Shown: one piece after another, positions 1-16,126 of the stretch
Position numbering within the stretch: position 1 is the stretch's first letter
How the letters are laid out: each line of letters starts with the position of its first letter
Assembly (NCBI GenBank): GCA_963965975.1
Contig: OZ014423.1
Location: 4,738,301 to 4,802,300 of the forward strand
Reading direction: 5' to 3'
Source: Xestospongia bergquistia
Lineage: Eukaryota; Porifera; Demospongiae; Haplosclerida; Petrosiidae
DNA: 64,000 nucleotides
Made by a program: the position numbers and the translations under genes
The notes under the pieces: generated by a model
Seen by the model: only the letters and a program-made list of their open reading frames with translations
Databases searched by the model: none
Told to the model about the DNA's origin: nothing

Positions 1-786
1 AAAGGGATGAATATTTACTATAAAGGGATGAATATTTACACAAATATCACATTTCATATCATCATAGCACATTACTTTCATTGCTGAGTAACTACAGCTT
101 GTACTATATCAACAAACATGACGTCTTACAATGATATCTTCCTAGAGACTATTGATACTATAATTTGTACTAGTAAATGACCTATAGTTGTACTGTTTAC
201 ATGTACATGTACCCATACCATTTATCCATACATTACTACATGTACCCATACCATTTATCCATACATTACTACATGTACCCATACCATTTATGCATACATT
301 ACTACATGTACCCATGTATGTGTATTGTACATGTTATTATCCTGGTTTGTGGATTGGCATCTATCTCATTGCTATGTCACATCTACATTAAAAGTACACA
401 CTCTATATCTTCCTCCCAAAATGACTGTCAAACTACCATTATTGGAACCCCAGTGATTACACTATTAGTCATGAGCCAATGTTTAGTATCAATATTGGAT
501 TACATACGTTGTGTTATCTTTTATAAAAGCAGGCTTCCATGCTATGTTGACATTTAAAACTAATGTATACTGTTCAATTCAATATTGTTTGTCTTATCAG
601 TAGCTTGGACAGTTACTTGAATCCTTATAGTCAACAGGAAATAGCTTAGAGATGAGAGCTCTTAAATTTAATGTTCACAGAATTAATCATAAAATATCAA
701 CAGACCATATGTGTGCATATGTACATGCTTTCTCTGTAATATTATAATAAACAATAGTGAGAGAATGTATATATATATATTTATAT
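1..786. other. Left edge, downstream of the PH-domain gene
   Basis: No exon could be supported here. The PH-domain adaptor gene on the minus strand leaves its last visible exon at 819 in phase 1, so its next exon lies here or beyond the window. Candidate acceptors around 580-680 lead quickly to stop codons, so I do not extend the gene. The stretch holds a 33-bp tandem repeat and AT-rich sequence. Confidence 0.5.
207..312. repeat. 33-bp tandem repeat, about 3.3 copies
   Basis: A 33-bp unit beginning TACCCATACCATTTATCC repeats about three times with one or two substitutions. Because 33 is a multiple of three, it keeps a reading frame open and gives a repetitive YMYPYHLSIHY-type translation. 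That translation is an artefact of the repeat, not a gene. Confidence 0.85.
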
Positions 787-818
787 TTACAAATTCTCTC
801 TCTCTCTCTCTCTCTTAC

Positions 819-2751
819 CTGCAGTGGGTCTGTTATCCTCTTTGACTGTCTCATTCTCCTCTTTCCTATCATTTTCCTTAATAACCTCATCTTCTAGTAC
901 TTTAGTATCTCTCTCCATGTCTTTAGTAGACATCAAAGTTCCCTCAATATCATCATAAAGTTCCTCACCAGGAGGTAGAGGTAAAGGTACAGTATCATCA
1001 TATATCTCATCTTCGCCAGTTTTTTCAGAGATTCGAGGCTTATTGGTTCGTGGAGTTGGTACTGGCTGTTTAATGGATCTCATTGGAGGAGGTACTATAG
1101 GTTTAGGGTGCCCAGGAGAGGACATTGGTGAGTTTGGTTTAACAGGAAGAGAAGGTGCATTTCCATAAAATTCATCTTCTTCTATTGGTTGATTTTTTGG
1201 AGGTATTAAAGGGGGATTGTCATACATTTCTTGCCCAATACGAGGAGGAAGAGGTGGGGTAGTTACTGATGGCTGACCTCTGAGTGGCAAAGGAGGTCCA
1301 CTAACAGGAAGAGGAACAGTTTCATCATCACTTGAATCAGCCTCTTTTAGCTCATCATCCCGCTCAATAGCCTCATACATGACACCACCCACTGGAGCAG
1401 CTTCAACTATTGGCTCATATAACTCGCTTGACTGGCTTGTCAGGTTTGCTGGTGGTACAGATGGGAGTGGTTCATTTTTGATAGATGTCTTTGATACTGA
1501 ACTTGACAAAGGTGGTGCTTCTTGAATAGGTTCATATAAGTCTTGTGTATCTGTCATAGAAGGTTGAGGTGGTTCTTCAGTAATAGGAATTTCTTCATCT
1601 TCTCCTGCATTAATTCGTCCAACGAGATCATACAAAGATTCATTGATACAGACACTATCTTCCAATGTTTGTTGGACATGCAAAGTGACCTGGTCATATT
1701 TCTGTGATAATGTCCCATTGTTATTGTTAGTATTAGAAGATGATGCTTGTTTTGTCGGTGGTATAGTTGGAATATTTGTTTTTTCATCAGATTGTCTAAC
1801 CAAATCATAGACACTATCTACTATACCGGTTGCTTCAATAAGAGACACATCATTACTTAAATCTTCAATTAAAAATTTTTGTCCATTGAATTCATCATGA
1901 TTTAATTCTCCATCTGAGCAACCATCCATATCTGAGTCTGGTTCACTTTGGTCTCCAGCAGAATTAAATCGTTTTGTTGGTAATCTACGATCTTTTTTCT
2001 TATATTGTTTAGGAGTGCGACTGCCATCTGTAGGGACTGCAGTAGGTGCACCAAATAGAGACCCATTATTTCCACTTGTTTTGTTGTATCTACTGGGTAA
2101 GGTTACATTAGCTGTAAGGAGAAAATGAAGATGAGTATATAAATAATACACACATGCACATAATAATGAGGATATGTTGAATATAACCTAGTCACTTTGG
2201 AAAATAATTAACGAATGTGAGCATTTAGGAATAATAAGAGATTATTGACTTTACAAAGCTCAATAAATACAAACAATGTCAAGAATTTTAATTAGCTATA
2301 GTCAAGATTTAACGTTCCCTATTAAAAATGCAATGACCCATCCTAAATTAGACTAGTAATACTTGAAGAGTTAGATATACACCAACCAACCAGTTTCTTT
2401 TGCTTCTACTTTATCTTTAGATTCATCAATTTGTCGTTTCCATTCTTCAGCTTCATCAAGACTCTCTGCAAACATGTAATATACTCGACCTGTTGTCATG
2501 ATAACCAATGAATGTTCTAGATTGCATTGTTTGGGCCAGTTGAAATCACCCTTTTCTCCTTTACGTACAGAAAACTGTGGATCTCGTAGAGATATTGTCC
2601 CCAAAGGTGCCTTTGATGCATCCTTGAAATATTGCAAAGTGTGATCTGATTTTAAGACCATCCACCTTTTGTGCCACGACTTGACTCGACCACCCACTTT
2701 GTGAATGACGCCAGAGTGGACATCCTTGACTTTCAAGGCAGTATAGCTCAT
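819..2751 (-). CDS. PH-domain adaptor with many tyrosine motifs and SH3 ligands (partial 3')
   Basis: Coding exons are 2751-2391 and 2111-819, joined in phase 1 (ACT G / CT AAT). The last visible exon ends at a CTGCAG/GTAAGA donor, so the 3' end is missing. About 551 residues are visible. Residues 1-120 form a pleckstrin-homology domain (HSGVIHKVGGRVKSWHKRW, then WKRQIDES at the end), which normally binds phosphoinositides at membranes. The rest is acidic and disordered. It has repeated tyrosine motifs (VYDLV, LYDLV, LYEPI twice, MYEAI, MYDNP, FYGNA, IYDDT, LYDDI) that look like SH2 ligands, and SH3 ligands such as PPLPPR and KQPVPTPR. The layout recalls SKAP/Dok/Gab-type signalling adaptors, but I cannot assign an orthologue. 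A downstream SH3 or SH2 domain is possible. A 5'UTR exon ends at 2842 with a good donor, and its intron ends 2 bases before the ATG. Confidence 0.75.
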
Positions 2752-3043
2752 AACTAGAACAATACACAGATGATTATAAAAACAATAGTTGTTGTTAAAC
2801 CATGTATGTTTAAGTTACTGGTAAGCATCATAGCAACTCACCTAACTGATGACCGAACTACATAAAGAGCTCGTTTAGAAACGGAACCACAACTAGCTGA
2901 GCAAAGCGTATATTTTCAACTACGAATAGATGGGAGTTGACCAGTTGTGGGTGGTACCATCCGTTCAAGTTTGTTTGTTTAGTAATACTTAAGATGCAAA
3001 ATGAATATTGTAACTCTTTTCCTTTTATAGTCGGATCAAAGTG
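2752..3043. promoter_or_regulatory. Head-to-head promoter region, PH adaptor (-) and MINPP1 (+)
   Basis: The two start codons are 292 bp apart and point away from each other. On the minus strand a donor at 2842/2841 (GTTAG/GTGAGT) and an acceptor at 2754 define a 5'UTR intron of the PH gene. On the plus strand CTTTTATAG at 3022-3030 is an acceptor 13 bases before the MINPP1 ATG. Transcription of both genes must therefore start within roughly 2845-3020. I saw no clear TATA box. Confidence 0.5.
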
Positions 3044-8710
<5,667 letters not shown>

Positions 8711-8712
<2 letters not shown>

Positions 8713-8716
8713 TAAA
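8711..8716 (+). terminator. MINPP1 poly(A) signal overlapping the stop codon
   Basis: AATAAA begins at the second base of the TAA stop at 8710-8712. The next gene's ATG is only 178 bp further on. If used, it gives MINPP1 an almost absent 3'UTR. Confidence 0.45.
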
Positions 8717-8890
8717 AACCTTCATCAGTTCAAGGTTCAATGACGACTGAGCATGCGCAGTAGAAGTGGGTGCGAGCTTCGTGACCACGCAACAGCGGCG
8801 ATGCAGTGGTTCAAATAAGTAGAGTGCATTTCAATTTGTCACTTTAGCACATTGGAACACAGACGTTTAGAAAATATTATAACTCAAACT
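8713..8890 (+). promoter_or_regulatory. Compact MINPP1-MYLIP spacer with NRF1-like site
   Basis: This 178-bp spacer must hold the MINPP1 cleavage region and the MYLIP promoter. It is locally GC-rich (8740-8810) compared with its surroundings. It contains GCATGCGCAG at 8751-8760, which resembles an NRF-1 half site of housekeeping promoters. No TATA box was seen. Confidence 0.4.
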
Positions 8891-11800
8891 ATGCCTCTTA
8901 AGAGTAGCAGTGATGGTCGTTTAGATTGTTTGGTAACCTTACCAAACTCAGTTGTATATCACGTCAATTTGCCTGAGAATGCAACTGGTTTGGATTGTGT
9001 GGAGAAGGTAAGCATCATACTGCATTCTTTTGAATGCAATGCATATTATTACTCTCTGTTCTAATTTTTTATAGATATGTTCAATACTTGGAATTGTTGA
9101 AATTGACTACTTTGGTCTAAGATTCATTGATCATCATGGCATTTACTTGTGGTTGAATCTTCGAATGAAGCTCTCCACTCAAATCAAGTACAGCTCACCC
9201 TACCAACTCCACTTTAGAGTCAAATACTTTGTCGATCCAAAAACTCTCCAGCAACCAACTACAAGGTCAGCAGAATACTTTCATGTACTATATGCAATGC
9301 ATTTTTAAAAGAAGCCATCACAATGACATGATGTTAAAGAATATGTATGCAGTCCCATGACAGTTTATATTACTGATTGTTATTTATCACATAGACCACT
9401 ACATCTCTTAAGATACTAGTCATCTTGTAATAGAATTATTAAAATTGAAAATACATTTTAAGGTGTAGATAATGTTGGAGTGCTTTGTACATGACAACCC
9501 CTTTTGGTAAAACCTTTTTGAAATTGATATCCATATATAAAATGGTATATATAATATAAGATCAATGTAATATAATATAGTAGGACTATTACTAATATTA
9601 CTGTGGGGTAGGCCTTTCTGCACTTAAAGATCAAAGATTAATAAATTTCTGTTTATATATCAATGCAAACCTTGTGTAGGAAGTGTGTAGTCTGCGATTC
9701 ACTTTGTAGAAATACATATTCTAGTGTAATTGTGGCTATCCTTGAAGTGCTTAGTGTAGTCTCCATCTTGTACCATTGTGCTTTCCCTTTCCTTTGATAA
9801 TATAATTAAATATTTGTCCTATTGTACCTATTATAATACAATTAAGACAAGTCTGTTACTTGTACAGGTGCTTGTTACATGTTACATGTACATGTATATA
9901 ATACAGAAAGCTTTGTAGTTAAATTAACCCTTAATTAGGTAATAGAGATGTTATTGTGGTCTCCATTTTCTTCCATATTAAGCACCAATAGGCTATTGTT
10001 TTGGTAGTCCTTAATAACAACAGAAGCACTATATTGTTGCTTAAGTCAGCAATGATCTACAATAGCTATTTGCATTAATAAATAGCTTTTGTTTCTTTGT
10101 GTCTTTGTATGTAAGCATTGTAGAGGTTAGTTGTTAAATGTCTTATGAATCAGCTGGTCAGTTTGTTTTGTCTTCCCAATTGTAACAAAAAGAAAGTTAG
10201 AGTGGGCTAGTGCTCTTTTATCTTTGGATAAAGTGACACCTGCTTCAGCCAATGAATTCAATTACTTAATTGGTTTGACATAGTGGCTCCTTTTAGAACA
10301 AGAAACAACTAATTAGTATGTATTGTCTTAGAAGAAAACCTAGAATAGGTTACTGTTTGCAAATATCACAGCTGTTCATGTCTATTGGATCTTATTGGAA
10401 ACATTTCAGTTTCATGTGCTACATTACAAGAAATGTACATCAGACTTCCTTTTATCAATCAGTGAGACATCACTGTTATGATGTTTTACTTATTAACTTA
10501 TTAACATGGCCAGTCTTTGGTTTTCAATGTAAACATATTTGTTATTAATCTATTGTTTATGTTCTTAACCTCAAAATAGACTATAATACCACAACATACA
10601 TTTCTATCAGTTTACTTTCATTATCTCTCTTTCTCTCTCTTTCTATAGACATCTCTTCTACTTGCAAGTTAAAGCATTAATGGCCAAAGGCCAGTTACCA
10701 GTTTCTAACAAGAAGGCACCCAAGATAGGTGCTCTAATAGCCCAGTCTGAATTAGGGGACATTGAAGATCTCAATCAAACACTTTGCTATCCTCAATACT
10801 TCAAAGAATGGACTCCAGGTGTAGCTAGAGCTATTGCTAAGGAACATACAAATCTAATAGGTAAAAACATATCCCAAAATAGTTACTATAGCAACTCAGC
10901 AATGTGGTCATCTTGACAGCTGTAGATACAATAAATGAGGTATGGCTTATTGTATTAAAATGAAGTCAGGAAGTGGTTGAGAGCACCCAATAGATATTCT
11001 ATACACAAAATTTGAACTAATGATAATGTTAGTAAATATGATGCATTAGGATCAAGTTGATTTCTTGGTTGCATTACAGATCAATCTGCTTACGTAAGCA
11101 AGTGTCCAATAGTAATATAAAAACCTACAGAACCCACATATTGCATAACATGTGACTATTGGGTCATAAAGGAATGTATTTCCTAGCATCAGGTGGGGAA
11201 ATGCACCTGGACTGGTACATCTGTGCCAGACACTATTAATAACATCCTGACAGAAAATCTTGCATCATCACTGGGTTGTATAAGTTACATCATAATGATG
11301 TCATAATAGACTCAGCTGTTATATCACAGTGTACTTTAATAGGTTTGAATTCCAGAGAAGCTGAAATCAAACTTCTTGATGAAGCCTTTCAATTGGAGAA
11401 TTGGGGTGTCTGTTATGTCAGGGTAGTTAATTCTGAGGATAATAGCCCCGCTTACCTTGGCATTGGAGGTTTCCATATAAGGCTCTGTAATGAGCAATGG
11501 AGGATGGTAAAAAAGTAAGTACAGACCACATGTAATTTACATTGCACCATCATGTAATCATACAATGACATGTACATATATGTACATGTAGTGTAGTGGT
11601 ATGTATGTGTATATGTACTATCAGTGTAGTGGTATGTAGATGTACATGTACATGTAATGTAGTGGTTATGTATATGTACATATGCTATTACTCTTTTTTT
11701 ATTCTTCAGGATCAGTTATGAGTGTTTGCTAGAGGCCTCATTTCGCAATAAGAACTTCACTATCATGTATCGTTCATTAAATTCTAATAATGAACAAGAA

Positions 11801-12684
11801 GACAAACGTCTTCTTCTTCGATGTCCTCATCACCGCATTTCCCGATACCTTTTTCGTCTCTTGACTGAAGACCATACCTTCTTTACTCATGAAACTGTTA
11901 GTGAGAGAGTCCTCGATCATCTCCGACAACGACCATGGCAACAATTTTGTCAAAAATACCTAGGCCAAAGATGCAATTATGTATATCATTTTGATATTGT
12001 TCGGACTCAGCATGAAGCTTATTCTCGTGCATGGGAAGTCTTGCATCAAGTCAATCAAGAGGATTTAAATGCTTCTTTATCACTAAGTGTTAGAGATAGA
12101 GTACAACCATCTCACAGAGAAAGGAGAGAAGTAAACCACCAAAGCATGAATCATGGTCTTATCAATATGTAAGTCTTAAATGGATGGCCAGACAGATGGC
12201 TATAATCTATATCTGAAATACAAAATAGTTAAGTTATATTCTTTTCTTTTTTAGTGACTCAGCATCTGCCACTGATCTTTCGCTTACATCTAATCTCAGT
12301 CATGATCTTATACGACTTGGTCTCTCCAAGAGCAGCTGTGACATTGCTAAACAGCTTCTGGAGAATCCAGAAAAAAATACACAAGCAGAAAACTGTCCAG
12401 AAACAGACATCAACCAAGACATTTTAGAAGATAAAGCTCTGAGCAGAACAAGAGCTGGTTCAGTTTGTCTGACAAAAGAAGGCACAGAAAAATTTGGCCA
12501 GTTCATTCAAAAAATCGTAGACTCAAAACTTTGTCGTGTATGCATGGACAGTCCAGTATCAGCTGTCTTCTGTCCCTGTGGCCATCTTGTATCATGTTAC
12601 AAATGTGCATTGGAATGTCTTAAATGTCCTCTCTGCCGTCAGGACACTGCCTATGTTCAGTACGTGTATGGAACTGGTCTCTAA
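8891..12684 (+). CDS. MYLIP: FERM-RING E3 ubiquitin ligase MYLIP/IDOL
   Basis: Six exons: 8891-9007, 9075-9265, 10649-10860, 11343-11514, 11710-12168, 12255-12684, phase-consistent, 526 residues (human 445). Mammalian MYLIP ubiquitinates lipoprotein receptors and myosin regulatory light chain. The N-terminal two thirds is a FERM domain: VEIDYFGLRF, YLWLNL and FRVKYFVDP in F1-F2, ENWGVCY and YLGIGGFHI in F3. The C-terminus is a C3HC4 RING starting near Cys477 (CRVC, FCPCGHLVSC, CPLC). It ends in the family's VQYVY element, which places the RING as in MYLIP rather than other FERM proteins. The FERM-RING linker is longer than in vertebrates, which accounts for the extra length. The ATG at 8891 is chosen because it starts just before the FERM domain; I did not identify the 5'UTR. 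Confidence 0.92.
9266..10648 (+). other. MYLIP intron 2
   Basis: A 1.4-kb intron with canonical ends (GTCAGC...TTCTATAG) between the F1 and F2 parts of the FERM domain. AT-rich; no exon or element was recognised inside. Confidence 0.6.
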
Positions 12685-13237
12685 AATGTATACAACTTAT
12701 ACACATGTATAATTATTATGCTTATCTCACTGAAGGTCCAATTATTATAATGGTATTTTAAATCACTTCATTTCAAAATAGAAATTTTGTCATTTAGTGT
12801 AAAGTCTGTCGACACACCAATTTGATGGTATTTTGAAATCTAAACTACAAAATAATAATTTGTAATAATTATGACAAAATTAATGTAACTATGGATAATT
12901 AAATAGCATTGTCTTGGTGAACATTTGTCACCTTGTTCATTTATTGAGCTGACAAATGGACCTATTTACCTGTTCTATTCACAAGAACATCTAACACATT
13001 TCATTGCTTTCAAGAGAAGACAGTAAATTACAACTTAAATACATCTCGACCAGAAGGCTAAGGCTGTTGCTTCTAGAATTTATATAGTACAGGTTTTCAG
13101 TTTACTTGCAAAAAGAAGCTTGAGATATCAACTCCCACTCTGACAACAAGGTACAATCACCACACACATGCTATGAAAGGGCAATATATATGTTCAGATT
13201 ATTTTGTTGGTCTTCCTTCATGTTCGGAACAAGCCCG
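12685..13237. other. MYLIP-arylsulfatase intergenic spacer
   Basis: This spacer of about 550 bp holds the MYLIP 3'UTR and the promoter of the downstream sulfatase. I saw no canonical AATAAA, repeat or RNA gene. An upstream in-frame ATG of the sulfatase lies at 13190. Confidence 0.5.
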
Positions 13238-15765
13238 ATGAAGTTGAGTCTTCTTCTTCTGTGTCTCCTGCTGCCTGTGCTGGCAACCAAAAATAAGAAA
13301 GTAAAAGGAAGCAGTCAACCAAATATTGTGTTATTCTTTGTTGATGATGTGAGTTTAATGCCAATGCAGGAGGAGAGTACTATACAATAGTAGCATGCGC
13401 AGTGTCTTCATGGATAAAGCATGAAACATCTAATGCACAAACTTTTATTCTTCAGATGGGTTATGGTGATCTACCTGTTTATGGCAATCCTACAACTTAT
13501 ACACCAAATATTCAGAGGATGGCAAAATATGGCCTAACATTCACTAATATGTATAGCCCAAGTCCTGTCTGCTGTCCATCAAGGTATATATGAAATACCA
13601 ATGGTTTGCAAAAATACAAACAACAGAGCATAATGTCTGTACTATACTACTAAAAATTTATAGTGTATACTACAGTATTGAGTGGAGATAACATCACTTT
13701 TTATAGAGCAGCTGTGTTAACTGGCCGTCATCAGATTCGGGTAGGCATTTATCCGAAAGGTGTTGACCCTAGTGATCTTGGAGGTATTATGGGTACTTAG
13801 TATATTTTATTATAAATTAATCTCAAGGTCTTCCACACGAGGAGATAACTATTGCAGAAGGTCTCAAAGATGTAGGATATAAAACTGGGATGATGGGTAA
13901 ATGGCATCTTGTAAGTATATGATGTTTATCTGATATAATAATGTGATGCTGGATTTTTGATAGGGTGTTGGAATTAATGGCACTAATCTACCCATCCATC
14001 ATGGATTTGATTATTACTTTGTATGTTTTGGTTGATCATGTGATTTCCATGTGATTATCATAACATTGATTTTATATAGGGGATCCCATATACCCATGAT
14101 GCCTGTCCATGTTCAACCTGTTTCTATCCAGATATAGGTTGTTATCAAAATCCTAACACACCATCAACTTGTCATTCTAGTGAAGGTATATCCACATCAT
14201 ACATAGCATTGTTAATGTTAGACTTGTTAGTTAAAGTACATAACTAATAATTAATTCAATGCCTTTTTCTATTGTGCAGAGTTTGTGGGTTGTCCTTTAA
14301 TGGAAAATGATCATATTGTTCAACAACCTGTTGATCTTTTGACACTGAACCATCACATGACTTCTGCCGCTGTCAACTTCATAAGTGAAGCATCTGGTAA
14401 GTTATGAACAGACAATCAAACTTCCACTTCAATTGTTCAGTATAGAAACTAAGCTTATATCTTTTTATTTAAGCAACAGGAAACCCTTTCTTTCTTTACT
14501 TTGCATTTCACCACACTCACTGGCCCCAGTTTGCTGGACAACGTTTCCGTAATGCTAGCATAGCAGGACCATTTGGAGATTCATTGGTATGTTATTTTTG
14601 TGTAAGCATGAATGCAGCTGTCAGAGGCATTTATGTGTATGTCACTGTATGTGTACAATAAAGACACGTGCAATGCTTGTTAATTTATTAATTCTCTTGT
14701 GTAGCGAGAAATAGACTGGTCTGTTGGTAAAGTGTTTCAAGCTTTACGTGATACTGATCAATATTATAATACATTTGTGTTGTTCACAGCTGATAATGGG
14801 TCAGACTACTTGAAGACAAAGTTGGGGTCAATAATGTTATTTTTCTCCATGTAGTCCTGATCTGGAGCAAGGTGAATATGGTGGTAGTGCTGGGCCATTT
14901 AGATGTGGTAAAGTGTCCACTTGGGAAGGTGGCTTTAGAGTGCCTGCTATTGCTTGGTGGCCTGGACATATAAAAGTTGGTCGTACTACAAAGGTATTAA
15001 ATAAATTATTAGTTGCTTGAGGACTTCTTGTAACAATCTTTAGCTTGCTGCAGGGTATGATATTCTACCAACATTCTTTAATCTTGCTGGGGCACCCATT
15101 CCACAAGATCGTAGAATGGATGGAGTGGACATGAGTCCCATTCTGTATTACAAACAAGATGTACATTTATTTTTTTTTATTGTGTACTTGTTTATTTTAT
15201 TATGCGCACTTTTTAGAGCGAAAGAGAATTCATTCCATATTTCCCAGAAGATGCTGATCCTGATATTGGTCCTTATGCTATTAGATGGAGTCATTACAAG
15301 GCACATTTCTATACTCACGGGTTAGTTCTTTATATATTAATTCTATTCATTTTGACTACTATGCAGTGGCAATGCCCCACCAGACCACTATGATCCACTC
15401 TGTCGTAACACAACTGTGCTACAGGAACATGACCCACCAATCCTCTATAACCTCTGGACAGATCCTGGAGAGAGAGACCCATTGAACCCTAATGAATACT
15501 ATAATCTCATACAACAAATGAAGAAGGTAAATTATAAGAGTTTGCTTAAGTCACAAATAAAGTTGTTGGTCATTATGATATTTCTGCACAGATTCGTGAA
15601 GACTTTGTTGCTGACTTGGAATGGGGTACTTCATTTGTTGAGTCTGGTGAAGATCCTGCTGCTCAGCCCTGTGCCAAGCCTGGCTGCAGTCCCTGGCCTA
15701 CATGTTGTCAAATTGATGAATTAAGCATGAAAAATGAACACAAGTCAAGTCATATTACCTTGTAA
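13238..15765 (+). CDS. ARSA: Arylsulfatase A-like lysosomal sulfatase
   Basis: Fourteen exons: 13238-13348, 13456-13583, 13707-13783, 13828-13910, 13964-14020, 14080-14185, 14280-14396, 14474-14586, 14705-14799, 14855-14993, 15044-15160, 15217-15320, 15367-15526, 15592-15765, giving 526 residues (human 507-509). The product hydrolyses sulfate esters such as sulfatide in lysosomes. A leucine-rich signal peptide follows Met1. Catalytic features are [15 protein letters not shown] (metal-binding Asp pair), C76-C-P-S-R80 whose first Cys should become formylglycine, [17 protein letters not shown] and FTADNGPD. The C-terminus keeps the ARSA cysteine cluster ([14 protein letters not shown]), which argues for ARSA rather than ARSB or GALNS. 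All introns are short (44-123 bp). An in-frame ATG at 13190 would add 16 residues, but 13238 gives the cleaner signal peptide. Confidence 0.93.
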
Positions 15766-16126
15766 TTGTTGGAATAGAACTTTATTAGTAGTGTGATCTT
15801 GTATTGTCTTGTCTTGCTGTGTGCTAATAGTTATTTCATTCAGAAAGTACACATGCAGACATAACACATTGTAATGCAATTTGAGCATAATGATGTTTCT
15901 TTCATATCATCTAAATGAATAGTATATGATTGTCCTGCTCCTTCATCAAACCTACTCTGGCTACATACAAAAGTTTTAGCTTCTTTGTACATGTCATACA
16001 TGGTCATAAAATCTCAAGAGTGCTTTTTGGTAGGAAATATAAAAAGAAAAAAATACATCCAATAAATTTTTAAATAAAAAAATTAAAATACAAATACTTA
16101 TAAATGATTTTTTTCAAGAAGATATG
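15766..16126. terminator. Convergent 3' ends of the sulfatase and SHANK genes
   Basis: The two stop codons are 361 bp apart and converge. A plus-strand AATAAA lies near 16056-16061, about 290 bp past the sulfatase stop. A minus-strand AATAAA (TTTATT on the plus strand) lies at about 15780-15785, about 340 bp past the SHANK stop. If both are used, the two 3'UTRs overlap by some 270 bp. Confidence 0.4.

Noticed and set aside
560..680. Possible terminal exon of the PH adaptor gene
   Set aside because: Several acceptor-like sites exist on the minus strand, but in phase they reach a stop within a few to about 20 codons and show no domain, so no extension is claimed.
8852..8890. Upstream TTG-initiated extension of MYLIP
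   Set aside because: Non-ATG start; the ATG at 8891 immediately precedes the FERM domain and fits family length.
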